The position numbers and the translations under genes were made by a program. From the NCBI GenBank assembly GCA_930367215.1, contig OV884059.1, positions 221,704,803-221,768,802 on the forward strand: a stretch of 64,000 bases of DNA. The letters are read 5' to 3'. Shown piece after piece: positions 21,912 to 33,822 of the stretch (its first letter is position 1; each line of letters begins with the position of its first letter). Under the pieces are notes generated by a model. The model was not told where the DNA came from. It made no database searches and was given only the letters and a program-made list of their open reading frames with translations. Source of the DNA: Pollenia angustigena (taxonomy: Eukaryota; Arthropoda; Insecta; Diptera; Polleniidae).

Positions 21912-22736
21912 TATTATTTATATACATATATTGGGTAATTTTTAGTTGTATGCGAAATTTCGATATCGATAACTATTGTTTGACAATTAAAAATGTCAAG
22001 CTTCAAAATTGCACACAGAAAGAGTTTTTTTTTTACTTAATCACCATAAAATGTTGCGCCATTCTCCTTCAAGCCAAAAAAAATTTTATTGCAGACATAT
22101 GTGAGGCTTGGCTTAAGCAAAAAGTTATGACTCAAAGCGAACTTAAACTAATGTTAAATAAACGCAGCTCAGAAATATCTTGCTTTTTTTAATAAAAGTT
22201 TTGGATTTTCTTGTTTTACTTCGTCTATTTTAGGAAGCTGCTAGCTTAACAGCATATGAATGAACGCGTTTTGTAATATCCCTTAAATGCCCAAGGACAC
22301 CGATGTTGATAAAAAAAATATATAATGCGTAAAATGGTAAAAAAAAATCAACTGCGTACCAATTTGGCGAAAAAAATTTTTAAAAGCTATTTAGAAAAGG
22401 GTGGTTGTACTAGACACTTCCCCGTTAGTACTTTTCATCGAAAGTTCTAAAGGCCAGTTTACACGGTAATACAATGTATTACGACATTGTAAAAAATGTT
22501 GTAGAATGAGAAAAATCTTATCATGTAAAAGCAAAATGTATTGATTAAGAGAGAATACGAATACAAAATCGGACAAGCGGTCGGTAAATGCTTGTTTTCT
22601 AACAACACAGTTTGTTAAAAATAAAATTTTAAGTCAACAAACTATTTATTTTGAAAAATTTATCAAAATTACACTTTAAAAAATATCACTCAATAATACA
22701 TATTTAATAATAAAATAATTTAATATTTCTTCATCT
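21912..22736. other. intergenic DNA with a possible MITE end
   Basis: GGCCAGTTTACACGGTAATAC at about 22452 looks like a PIF-type terminus, but no partner was found. Otherwise A/T-rich with no recognised gene. Confidence 0.5.
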
Positions 22737-23979
22737 TCTAAATATATAAAAAGAAGTGTACACTTTGATGTCACCACTTACTGCGAAAACGGGTACACGG
22801 ATTTCAACAAAAACGTTGGGGTACGTTGGGGATAGTCTGTAGATGGTTTATATAAGGTTTGCATGACAACGGTCCAGTGGTTCCGGAGATTTTGCATTTA
22901 GATATTCCTATATATTCCCATACAAATATCAACAAAATGCCCTCCATTTTGATTTCCTTCGAAACGGCTTGACTGATTTTTATGAAATTTTGTATGTGTT
23001 TTTGTTAGGTATGAGAATGATCGTAGAGTATATTTTATATCGCTAGAGGGCGCAAAATAGGGCATAAGCTCCTCCTCCCTATATATTCTTAGCTTATCAA
23101 CCTGTTTTCTTAAAATTTGGCATGCAGGCACTGTAACATCTGACAGAAAATAGAGAATAGGGCGTGAAATAGGGCAAGAGGAGTAAAAGCTCCCCCTCCC
23201 TATAGCTGCTTAACAAATCGACCGATTTTCTTGAAATTTTGCAGGAAAATAGTTTAACATCTGGAAACAACTATAGCCTCAAATTTTTATTATTTAGGGC
23301 GAGAAATAGGGCAATAGAGGTAAAAGCTCCCCCTCCCGAGTTTCTTAAAATTTGGCATGCAGACGCTGTAACATCTGAAAGGAAATGGGGAATAGGGCGT
23401 GAGATAGGGCAATAGCGGTAAAAGCTTCCCCATCCTATATCTTTTAAACTAACGAGCGGTGTTTTCTTAAAATTTGGCATGCAGATACTGTAACATCTAA
23501 AAAGAAAATAGGGAATAGGAATCGAAATAGGGCAAGAAGGGTAAAAGCTCCCCCTCCCAATATATTCTCGAAAATTCGCAGCAAAATAGTGTTACAGCTG
23601 GAAAGTACTATAGACTATAGTTTTAATTATTTAGGGCGTAAAGCAGGAGGGGTAAAAGCTCCCTTCCCTATATCTTCTTAACTAATCAACCGGTTTTCTT
23701 AAAATTTGGCATGCAGACACTGTAACATCTGAAAAAGAAAGGGCATGAAATAAGGCAAGAGTAGTAAAAGCTCTCCCTTCCTATATCTTTTTAACTAATC
23801 AACTGATTTTCTTGAATTTTGGCGGGCAAATAGTGTAACATCTGGAAAGAACTAAAGCCTATAATTTTTATTATCGTCTAAACTAATCAACCGGTTTTTT
23901 TTTAAATTTGGCATGCAGACACTGTAACATCTGAAAAAAATAAGTTATATGGCAAAACAACGTTTGCCGGGACAGCTAG
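22737..23979 (+). mobile_element. Helitron-like non-autonomous element with internal tandem repeats
   Basis: Starts TCTAAATATATAAAAAG and ends GACAGCTAG followed by T. Just upstream of the CTAG lies a 6-bp hairpin (GGCAAA-loop-TTTGCC, ~23951-23968). TC...hairpin...CTAG is the Helitron signature, with no target duplication. The interior has at least six diverged copies of a unit with AATTTGGCATGCAGACACTG...TAACATCTGAAA and AAAGCTCCCCCTCCC. No Rep/helicase, so non-autonomous. Confidence 0.75.
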
Positions 23980-24429
23980 TATTTAATAAAAAAAAAAAGA
24001 TATGAATCAATGTAAAAACAGTATTTTTACAACTTTTGTCCATTTTTTAGCTCATAATTCTCCTTCGCTTAACAGTTTTAGTTGATTAAAATCTTTAGTA
24101 ACCAGCAAAATTTTAGTGTATTTATCAAAGAATAAAAATTAGGAATTAAGCACATCATAATTAATAAATAAACAATTAAAGATTCGATAAATATTTTATT
24201 TGATTTATTCAACATTTCCAAAAATTTATGTTAACAAATCACGTAAACATTTTGTTGAGACAAATTTTTTTGGGCAACTCCTTTTTTATTGACTCAATAA
24301 ACTTGGTTGTTGACTAAAAATTCAATACTTATACCTAAAAACTATTTTATCAATATTGCAAAAATCGTCATCGCAAAAAATTCAAAAATGTTTGTAATCA
24401 AATGTGCGATTTTCGTATTCAAATATGAA
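23980..24429. other. AT-rich DNA, nothing recognised
   Basis: No motif or repeat assigned. Confidence 0.6.
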
Positions 24430-25110
24430 AATATTTTTTTCTGAGCGACTGCGAAGGCTCCGGTCGGGTGCTTATTCGTGCCCGCGTCTCAGGGATAAGT
24501 TCACCCATCTCAGTTGAAAACTCACCATGGTAGTTTTGATAGAACAATGATGCACAACCCGTATTTCGACGATTAGGGAAAATAAGTCAATAGAGCTGGA
24601 TACTTTACTGTCATTGATGAGCTTCAACGCACTCCTTTGTACCCGATCCAGAAGCCCTAAGATAGACATTGAAGCAATTGTATTCCATTTTTGGTCGTTT
24701 ATAGGCGGTATAAATAGTGAGGTGATCAGACGGAGTGAAGTCATTCTTGCACCGTTTGAGGAAACCAAGACACTTGCATTCATCTTTCTACACTTGAAAA
24801 GCACATCGGTTCCAACGAACACATTGTAATTCATGCCTAGAAGATGATTCTTCAATATCACCCATGGATACAGATGGCGCTTACTCCTCAAGCCGTCTGT
24901 GGGTCAACATACAATATTGGGTCTAACGAGAATTAAAATCGACCCTATTCGTAAGAACCCACTCGGGGATCGTCGTAAGGTCATGATTAAGTGTGGCGTT
25001 CCTGTTCCGCCTCATAGCTTCAACCTCAGTAAGGCTTGGTCTGTGATTAAAGAAAACTTTAAGGAAAAAAGCTGCTGTCATCTGCAAAATAATAGTTTGA
25101 ATTAGAAATT
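24430..25110 (-). pseudogene. LINE reverse-transcriptase relic (same family type as 4990-5748)
   Basis: Minus-strand frames with frameshifts read, from 25110 downward: an ADDSSFF remnant of the catalytic motif, LNHDLTTIPEWVLTNRVDFN (the 'W...N...FN..K' block after it), ILGLLDRVQRSALKLINDSK (24670-24600 region) and FSTEMGELIPE. These are successive landmarks of a fly Jockey/I-superfamily RT C-terminal half. Several stops and shifts; inactive. No tail seen. Confidence 0.75.
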
Positions 25111-25524
25111 AGAACCAGGAGGTCGTTTAGAAAATTATAAAAAAGTGAAGGAGAAAGATAAGATAAAACTCATCTCATGAGAACCCATCTTAAACAACAC
25201 GTTTGAGTTTCTTTAAAGCTCGGCATATGAATAAAACTAAACAATAAAGCGGTGCATAAGTAAACAAAAACGAATAAACGAAATAATTTGCTGGTGAGTG
25301 CCCATTGTATCATTGAAGATACAAACACTGGACAAAGCTTTATGGCGGGTCCATGAACCCAATTATTTTAGGTTATTGCTAATAGCGTCTGGACATAAAT
25401 TCGAACCACCTTATATTTTTTCTGGACCTCAATTTCCGCTCAGATCTGAGATTTGACGTTGTAAATAACCCTCTGAACTTATTTTTTCAAAAATATAATT
25501 TTTTTAAGTTTTTGGCTATAGTAA
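25111..25524. other. intergenic DNA, nothing recognised
   Basis: No family motif found in any frame. Confidence 0.6.
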
Positions 25525-26402
25525 GGGTGATTTTTTAAGAGCTATAGGAAAGTTAAAAAAAAAACACATAAAATTCAGAAAAATGCATGAAATCTTTATT
25601 TGAATCGATAGTACGGTCCATATAATTTAATGTTTGAAGATTATTTCATGCAAAAGTTGACCGTGACTGCGCCTCAAGTTGTCCATCCGCTTAGTCCAAT
25701 TTTGGCATACTCTTTCGAACAAATGTTCGAATTTCGAATAAATGTTGTCTTCCAATGCGTCAATTGAAGCGGGCATGTGTGTATAGACATGAGCTTTAAC
25801 ATAGCCCTACAAAAAATAGTCTAAAGGCGTTAAATCGCACGATCTAGGCGGCCAATTGACCGGTCCCGAACGTGTAATAAAATGTTCACCGAACTCGCCT
25901 CTCAATAAATCCATTATTAAGCATGCTGTGTGGCATGTGGCACCGTCTTTTTGAAACAACATGTCATGCAAGTCAAGCTCTTGCATTTTGGGCAAAAAAA
26001 AGTTGGATATCATTTCTAGGTAGCGCTCACCATTCACAGTTACGTTACGATTCGCATCATCTTTGAAGAAGTACGGTCCAATGATGCCACCAGCCCATAA
26101 ACCGCACCAAACTGTGACTTTTTCTGGATGCATTGGTAGCTCTTGCAATGCTTCTGGCTGATCTTCACTCCATAATCGACAATTCTGCTTATTAACGTAC
26201 CCTTTGAGCCAAAAATGAGCTTCGTCAGAGCACGCATTTTGATAATAAAATTCAATAATTTGCAAGCGTTTTTCGTTTGTAAGACGATTCATGGTTAAAT
26301 TATAAACCAAACTAAAGATGTTTGACAGTGAAACAAAACACGAAACGTGCGTCAGCTGTTTAAACCAGTGTTTCCAAAAAGATAGTAGCTAAAATATCAC
26401 CC
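25525..26402 (-). mobile_element. internally deleted mariner-like element
   Basis: The ends GGGTGATTTTTTAAGAGCTAT (25525, left) and the complement of GGGTGATATTTTAGCTACTAT (right, ending 26402) form diverged ~20-bp terminal repeats. The interior is the minus-strand transposase pseudogene 25807-26310. A clean TA duplication is not visible at either end. At 878 bp it is shorter than a ~1.3-kb full element. Confidence 0.75.
25807..26310 (-). pseudogene. mariner-like transposase with in-frame internal deletion
   Basis: A 167-codon open frame. Residues 7-28 (RLTNEKRLQIIEFYYQNACS) are the start of the N-terminal helix-turn-helix. They are followed directly by DEAHFWLKGYVNKQNCRLWS, so the rest of the DNA-binding domain and the linker are missing, joined in frame at CS|DEAHF. 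The catalytic core is preserved: D of DEAHFW, D of FQKDGATCHTA and D of PPRSCDLTPLDYF, the last two separated by 36 residues. The frame ends at PLDYFL, before the usual C-terminal tail. It cannot bind its ends normally. The open frame may be a recent deletion derivative. Confidence 0.85.
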
Positions 26403-28376
26403 GACACATTATTTAGCGTTTGGCTCATACACCCAAGAACGATATCTATTTATTTAAGTGATTGTGTAGACGAACAGAGAGCCAAACACTATATAGTGTT
26501 CCGTTCTTCGTTAAAAAAAAAAACAGAACAAACATTAACTGCCTGTTTAACGATTTCGAACGTCAACGTTCGCATAGAAAAAACATTTCAAACAAAAACA
26601 AAATTCTGAAATTTGAACATACAGCCTGTTTTTAATGTTCTATAATGTTTATTTTTAACATCGATAAAGAAATGAACAAACAAAAAATTTTAGCAAAGCC
26701 CGCACAACGAACAGCTTGCGCATGTATTGTGTACATGTTTTGTTTTTGTAAAATTATTTTGCTGGCCGTTTTGTTTTTTTTTCGTATGTGTATTTTGTTA
26801 TTGTAAAAAATTTTTGGTTTTTTTTAACCAGCCAAAAGCGACGAACATTAATGAGCCGAACCGAACACAATCAAGTTTGTGGATTAAAAAAAACCCGAAA
26901 GGAATTAAATGTTTTCATCTTTTGTTGAGTTTGATAAAAACAGTATTATTTTTGTGTTTGAAAGATGACTAACAGGGAAACGTTACTTTTTTTTACTGAT
27001 TTTCTACACAACACTATTAGCGTTTGTGTTTACCACAAACCTACCGAACCGAACACTAAAGAGCGATATTTAGTTTTTTTTCGAGCACTGATTTAAGATG
27101 ATTTTCTACAGATTTCTAAACCCACTTGTGTAGTTTCTTTTTTATTTTCACTAAAAATGAGCCCGTGAAAATCTTTTTGATGGTTGTATATTTAAAGATA
27201 CAGTGGGCATTTAAGAGATATGACAACTAGGCGTTACCTATTTGACAACAGGTTGTCGTCAATTTGACAAATATTGTATTTTTTTTACAAATTTGACAAA
27301 AAAAAACAGATGTTATCGAAATATTGACATTACTTCATTGCCGTTTTAATACCATTTTCATTGAAAATGGTTTAACGTCTTTTTCCCGCTCTGTGTATTA
27401 GAAATCTTATTATTTCAGTTTTTACAATTCATGCAAACTAAAAGGGTATATAGAATTCATTATTACCAATTATAGTTCTTCTAGTTGCTACATTTGCAAT
27501 TCTACACAATTTTTTACTTATTTCTATTTAAAGAGCGTATTGTCAATGTCCTTAAGCCTCTTCTTATACCAGATACAATAACAGTCTTAATGCGTAACTA
27601 CTTAATGTAAGCAATCCCTTTTACGTTATACGTATTTAGTTCTTATTGACCAATTTTTTTTCTCTGAATTTTTTTTTATTTTTTCATTTGCTAAAAATCA
27701 CTTTTTGTACATTTTGTCTTGGTCTTGTGTTTTGCGCTGGTAAGACTCGTGTTTAAGTTAATGAGCCTTAAATGTTAAATTAAGAAAAAAACACAACACA
27801 ACAAATTGATGCTTAAAATCCTTAAAGCTTTCAGTGGTTGAAAGAAATACAAAAAATAAAATGGCAGTAAAAATATCTCAAAGAAGAGAAAGAAAAAACA
27901 GTAGAAATAAAAAGATCTACAGCAAGTATTTAGTACTTTGGACGCTTGTAACCAACCCACCGCATTCTTATTAGTAAAGTAAAGTAAAGTATTTGTATCT
28001 GAAAATTGTTTCTGAAACTATTTTACAAGTTGCTTTTAGTCTGCTTTTTTTTTTTTTTTGATTGAGCAAACTTTTTAACAGAGACCTTTACTAGGCTAAA
28101 GATGCCACTTCAAAGCGTTGCTTGTGTTAAGTTTAATTTTTAAGGAAAATACTTGCAATAACAAACAACCATTAAAGAGCTTAATTATTTTTGGGTGATG
28201 TCCAGTTTACTAATTAAAAAATAAATAAAAATTTTAAAATCCTTTTTAGTTATTATGAACTCAAGCATGCCAGAGTTAAATTTTAAGTTCTAGTTTCATT
28301 TTAAATTTTTGTAAGAATATTATTTGAATTAATTATACAATGATAGAGATTTAAATAACGTATAAACTTAATAATC
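26403..28376. other. AT-rich intergenic DNA
   Basis: No coding motif. A short AGTAAAGTAAAGTAAAGTA microsatellite lies at about 27974. The small frames at 26727 and 27775 are translations of T/A-rich DNA. Confidence 0.6.
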
Positions 28377-28379
28377 TTA

Positions 28380-28598
28380 GGCCCATTTTCACAACTTACC
28401 GATTGCTAAAGGTAGGATTTTATCGGACGTATAAAACGTGTTCCATTAGTGCAACTTTACTTTTACCTACCAGGTAGGATGGACCTTAATTTACTTTATC
28501 GCTCACTTTTGATTAAAGTAAAGTTTTAATAATGGAACAGTTTTTATAAGGCCGTTTAAAGTCTACTTTAAGCTATCGGTAAGTTGTGAAAACTGGCC
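28380..28598. mobile_element. 219-bp PIF/Harbinger-type MITE
   Basis: Terminal repeats GGCCCATTTTCACAACTTAC and (complement) GGCCAGTTTTCACAACTTAC match at 18 of 20 positions and continue through CGAT-GCT. Flanked by TTA on both sides (28377-28379, 28599-28601). TTA duplications with GGCC ends are typical of Tourist/PIF-Harbinger MITEs. No ORF. Confidence 0.8.
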
Positions 28599-28637
28599 TT
28601 AATATTGTAATGAAAGTAACTTTGGATTAGAATCACG

Positions 28638-29113
28638 CAGAGAAAAAACACGTTTAAATATGGGCACCTCCAACAATACTATGCTTAAAGAAAATTTAAA
28701 CCATATTATGTTAAATTTAACAATATTTTTGTCACCGACAACCATATTTCGGTTAAATTAGTCCCCTATCAAGAAACCACAACCATATTATGGTTGCCTC
28801 TAAACATGTTATGGTTAAATATGACAATAATTTGTTTTTAAATTCACTATAGATTTTCCTTTTTTTCAAGGGCAATGCTATGGTTAAAAACCAATCATGC
28901 TATTATAAGTGTTAAACATTTTTTAGTTATTATTAACCAAAATGTGTTCGGAAGCAATCATATTATGTTTGTGGCTTCTTGATCGAGGACTATTTTTACC
29001 ATAATATGGTTGTCGTTGACAATAATATAGTTAAATTTAACATAATATGGTTAAAATTTTCTTTAAACATAGTATTGTAGGAGGTGACCATATTTAAACA
29101 TGTTTTTTCTCTG
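28638..29113. mobile_element. 476-bp palindromic MITE
   Basis: The ends CAGAGAAAAAACACGTTTAA and the complement of CAGAGAAAAAACATGTTTAA; complementarity may extend outward to AATCAC. The arms are >150 bp and contain ACCATATTATG / CATAATATGGT repeats. A half copy lies at about 48966-49082. No clean duplication, so the superfamily is open. Confidence 0.75.
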
Positions 29114-29806
29114 GGTGATTAGTTTAATTTATTAGTTATTTTATTAGTTTAAATTGTTTTTGTATTTTTTGTATGCATATTTCTAGTGTAATAATCACTG
29201 TGCAGAATTTTCTAGTACAAATGTAATGTTAAAATTGTTGCGCATAATTGTACTTGTACACCACTGTGATAACTGGAATTTTCGACATATAATTACCAAT
29301 TCATTGTTAAGCCTTAAAGTATAATTTAGTTTAAGGATGTTAAATAGCTGAATTAAAATTCAGTGATAGTGTTAAAGCATAATGTACATTAATTACATTA
29401 ATTACATTAATACGTATTAGCCGAATAATAATGATCGAATCAGCGTTTTAAAACCGCAGTCAAAAAAGAAAAACTGCGATTTCTACCACTTCTTCATTTG
29501 TCCTTGGTCAAAAAAAACTGTTGCTTTTATTTTTAATTCTTTAAATTTAAAACAGTCTCTGTCAAACCACCTCTTAAAGGCTAAAGTTCAACACAAATTT
29601 TCGTTTTTTTTCTCGACAGTTTTTGGTTTTGACTGCAGTTTTTTAAACCCTGGATTGAATGGTCTAGAGCCATCTAGAGGTTTGGGCTAGCATATAAATA
29701 TTCGTGGAGCTTGGCATCGTTAGCTATAATTAGTAAGAAGATTAAAGTGTGTAGATCACAACGAAAATTAAAGTGTGTAGATCACAACGAAGATTAAAGT
29801 GTGTAT
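29114..29806. repeat. unassigned DNA ending in a ~27-bp tandem repeat
   Basis: From about 29739 the unit AGATTAAAGTGTGTAGATCA(CAACGA) occurs twice completely and a third time up to GTGTGTAT, where the element 29807-30871 is inserted. The sequence resumes GTGTGTATATCAC at 30872. A TATA-like ATATAAATATTCG lies at ~29693. A solo LTR was considered but not supported. Confidence 0.6.
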
Positions 29807-30871
29807 TAGACTGGTCGCATCTTGTATGGGATTTTTTTTTTTTTAAATTTAAATGTTTGCGCTGCTTTAAATATGAGGTTTGGTGTAAGAAATCAAGTCC
29901 TAATTTTTCAGCTCAATCCGACGGTGCCTAGTCGTGCCAAGTGGGGCCCAAAGTTCCCCATATGATAAAAAAAACATCTATTCAATTAGATACTAGATGA
30001 AAAGCCGGTCTTAAAGACCGAAAACAAAATTAAAAACAAAAATTCCGAAATTTTAAAAAAAGATTATGTTTCTAAAACGACTGCGCATATAAGAAAAACG
30101 TTTTACCTTTCTTAAAGTAAATTTTATTGCGGAGTTTCGGTTTTTTTTAGTTTTTCAATAAGCTTAAGCGTTTTTGAGTTACGCGAACATATGTTGTGCA
30201 ACCTCCCTAATTTTCGAAATAACGGTATATCTCGAAAACCAAAGCCAATATGAAGAAAAAAGTTTTTACTTTCTTAAAGTAAATTTTATTGCCGAATTTC
30301 GGCTTTTTTAGTTTTTCAATAAGCTAAAGCGTTTTTGAGTTGCGCGAACATATGTATTGTGCAACATCCTTAATTTTCGAAATAACGGTATATCTCTAAA
30401 ACTAAAGCTAACCTAAAAAAACGGCTAGCACCACTGGATTCAGCGACCCCGAATTAGTTTAAATTAGTTAAAAATCTTTCGTTCGTATCATACTAAAATA
30501 TTAAACTGCAAATACTTTAATCTATCTATACAATATATAATTTCTTAGTATGTCAGGATGTTTGCATGTATGTCCTATTCCTTCCGCAACTTTCTGAAGC
30601 CATCTGATGACATAGGAAGCTGAAATTTGGCATACTTAAAGTATTTTCTCTGCGGAAGATCGCAACGAAGCTAGATTCTTCGTTCTAGTATCTAGTATCT
30701 GATTGAATAGATGTTTTTTTTATCATATGGGGAACTTTGGGCCCCACTTGGCACAACTAGGCACCGTCGGATTGAGCTGAAAAATTAAGACTTGATTTCT
30801 TACACCAAACCTCATATTTTAAGCAGCGCAAACATGTAAATTAAAAAAAAAAAAAAATTGCGACCAGTCTA
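29807..30871. mobile_element. 1065-bp inverted-repeat element, longer relative of 1216-1699
   Basis: The ends TAGACTGGTCGCA and TGCGACCAGTCTA are shared with the 484-bp element, as are the GTGCC(A/G)(A/G)GTGGGGCCC region and the ATATGAGGTTTGGTGTAAGA region. A perfect 8-bp duplication GTGTGTAT flanks it (29799-29806, 30872-30879). The longer interior holds two diverged copies of a block with AACGGTATATCTC and AAGCGTTTTTGAGTT. No ORF. hAT-type by duplication size. Confidence 0.85.
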
Positions 30872-30879
30872 GTGTGTAT

Positions 30880-33249
30880 ATCACAAATAGAGGTCGCAAT
30901 TATAAATTACGGTTTTTAAACTGACTAAGTGCTAAATAAAGTTTGTGAACTGAAAAAGTGTTTAAAGTGTTGTGTTTATTTTATTAAAGTTGCAAGAAAA
31001 GCACTCAAGAGTTATTACGCATTAACGTAAAAATATGAAATTTTTGCATAATGAAAATGTGCAATGTCCTTTTATAATGAGGAATAAATATTAAAACATT
31101 TTACATGAACCGGTTTCAAATCCATGCATCTATTGAATGGACAGTATGCTTCTGAACATTATGATTTGCCATCATTTTCAACCATAAAGAAAGCGAAAAA
31201 AATTGAAAGCTACCTAAAAGGCAAAAGCTCTTTTAGTTCTGGAATTCAAGTGAAATCGAAAGAAATTTGTTTAAAAATTATCGTGATTTTTCATGATTTT
31301 TAGAGAAATTCTCATAAACATAAGTGATACTTAAAGTGGACCTTTAAATCAGGATCGTTTTGAAAATTTGTTCGATTAAAATTTCACTCGAATTTGATTC
31401 CCAGAACAGGGTTGAATATTTGGGATCTTCAAAATTGTTGCCCGCTTTCCTGGGTAATAAAAACCGCAATCGACATCAGCCAGTTTTTTTTTAAGAGTTC
31501 AGGCAGTGTCATTGTAAATTGGATTAGATGGACAAATTATAATCGATTTCATTTATACAAGTTTGCAAATTTTTTGTTATCAATGGACTTTTGAAACAAA
31601 AAAGAATAACACTTGTACGGTGAAAAGTCTTTACTGGTAAGTCCTTTATAAAATCTCTTCACATTTTTCAAATAACCTGTATAAAATCTTCTGCACAGCC
31701 AAATAAAATATACGAACTTATTACATTTAAATTCAAGTACGATATTCTCTCATTAAAAATCCTTTACAGCATGATTTTGTAAATTAAAAATTATTCACAA
31801 GAATCCAACTCAAAAGTAAATAAAATTAAAATGACACATGCTTGAACAATATTCTTATTAGCTTGGGTTAACAAATCTAAAGGGAAAAATGCATACAGAT
31901 GTTCAGAAAATTAAATTAAAATACCATTTTTAAGTACAAATATAATTAAAAATAATACTTAAACCTACACACATAGACTAAGAACCGCACAAATGCAAAC
32001 TTATGAAACACCAGTAGATTGTGATGCTGCAAATGATGTTGAAGCGAATGGAGTAATAACAACTCTATCAGATCCTTTACTTGCACATGGAAAGAGGACT
32101 GACTAATAATTGCCACAATTGCTACACACAATATAAATTAACATTGTTAGCCGAAGATATCAGTATGTGTGAATGTGTAAGCACGTGTGTCATTTGGTCT
32201 GCAACTGCAATAATTTTTTTTAGCACAGCGTTTTATGTCTGTATTAAGTGAAAAGGTGTTTGTGGGTGTAATATGCTTGTGTGAAAAAAATATTTATACA
32301 GACATAAAAAAACTCAAGTACACTCCAGCGGTCAGTGTGTCATGTATTAATTTCATTAAAATTGACTTTTTTGTTTTTGTTACAGTTACTACATTTACTA
32401 CCACCATAGCAAATACAAACACATACATGACCAGAAGGCTACCAAAAAGGCCATGTTTTCAATTGAAATTCATAGTGACTTTATATGAAAACCAACTAGA
32501 GACAAAACCAAATTGAATAAAATTGCAATACACAACAAAAACAGCAACTACAATGACAAAAAAAGAATACGTAATAGCAACAACATATTGCAAACAAAGG
32601 AAACCATTAGGTATATTTCCGTTCATCTATCTGTGTATGCCTGTGTGTGTGCGTTTTTTATGTGTTGTTTAATATCATGTGTAGCCTGAAAGTATGCTAA
32701 GGTTAGTATGTTGGTGTTTGCATCGCTACATCTGTGGTATTGGCTTAATTGAATTGGTAAAACCTGGAACAAAAAGCCAAATACAAAAAAGAAAATATGT
32801 ATATGTATTTGATTTTTTTCCAATTTGTATGGAAAGAACAGCACAAGATTGAAATTGAAAACTGTCAAATGAACGAAACCCTGTGTTAAACTCATAACGT
32901 GTTGCCAGTGTTCGAGTGCTTTTTTTCTATTTTGTTTTTGGTTATTGACGCTTGTGTACGTTTGTGTGTGAAAATGTGACTTTTTTGCTGCGCTTAAATG
33001 CACACATGTCCTTTGTCCACTTTTAACTTTTACAATTTTATGCAGCTACGTGAGTAAATTTTTTCTCTTTCTTTATATATTTCTGGCCTCATGTTGTAGA
33101 AACACAATTTACCAATATGCGTTTACACGTACACGGAGACCTTAACTTGAGATTCAATTAAAAGAAACTACTGTGAATGTGGCAACCTGTTAGATTTTTG
33201 ATTGAACAAAAGTCTGTTTTAATTTAAAATACAAAATATTTTTTTTTTA
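30880..33249. other. AT-rich intergenic DNA
   Basis: Frames at 31394, 32235 and 32623 are short, biased in composition and without family motifs. No element boundary found. Confidence 0.55.
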
Positions 33250-33822
33250 AAAAAACTCACAAAAAGACACTTTTTACACAAAGAGTCACTTTTTAAACAA
33301 AAAGTAAATTTTTACACAAAACGAAAATAATTATTACACAAAACGACACTTTTTAAACAAAAATCAGTTTTTACACAAAAATTCACTTTTTACACAAAAA
33401 AGTCACTCTTTACACAAGCAGTCACTTTTTACACAAAAAGTAAACTTTTTCACAAAAAGGAAATTATTACACAAACGACACTTTTTACACAAAAAAGTAA
33501 TTTTTACACAAAAAGTCACTTTTAACCAAAAAAAAGTTCATTTTACACAAAAAAGTCACTTTTTACAAAAAAAAGTCACTTTTTACACAAAAAATTCACT
33601 CTTTTCACAAAAAGTCACTTTTTACACAAAAAAGTCACTTTTTACACAAAAAAAGTCACTATGTACACAAACAGTCACTTTTTACACAAAAACTAAATTT
33701 TTTCACAAAAAGGAAATTATTACACAAACGACACTTTTCACACAAAAAGACACTTTTTACACATAAAAGTAATATATTACACAAAAAGTCACTTTTTATA
33801 CAAACAGTCACTTTTTACAATA
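33250..33822. repeat. minisatellite, ~19-21-bp unit
   Basis: About 28 imperfect copies of AAAAAGTCACTTTTTACAC. The unit is itself partly palindromic (AAAAAGT.ACTTTTT). Some copies share variant forms in order (TAAATTTTT.CACAAA, GGAAATTATTACACAAACG), so a higher-order repeat of several units was duplicated (about 33400-33500 and 33660-33760). Confidence 0.85.

Noticed and set aside
29205..31020. Possible solo LTR (TATA-like box, TGT start)
   Set aside because: No matching TG...CA ends with a short duplication could be found; the interval is better explained by the 8-bp-TSD element and the 27-bp repeats.
33250..33822. CRISPR-like array
   Set aside because: Repeats are contiguous without unique spacers and the DNA is eukaryotic; it is a minisatellite.
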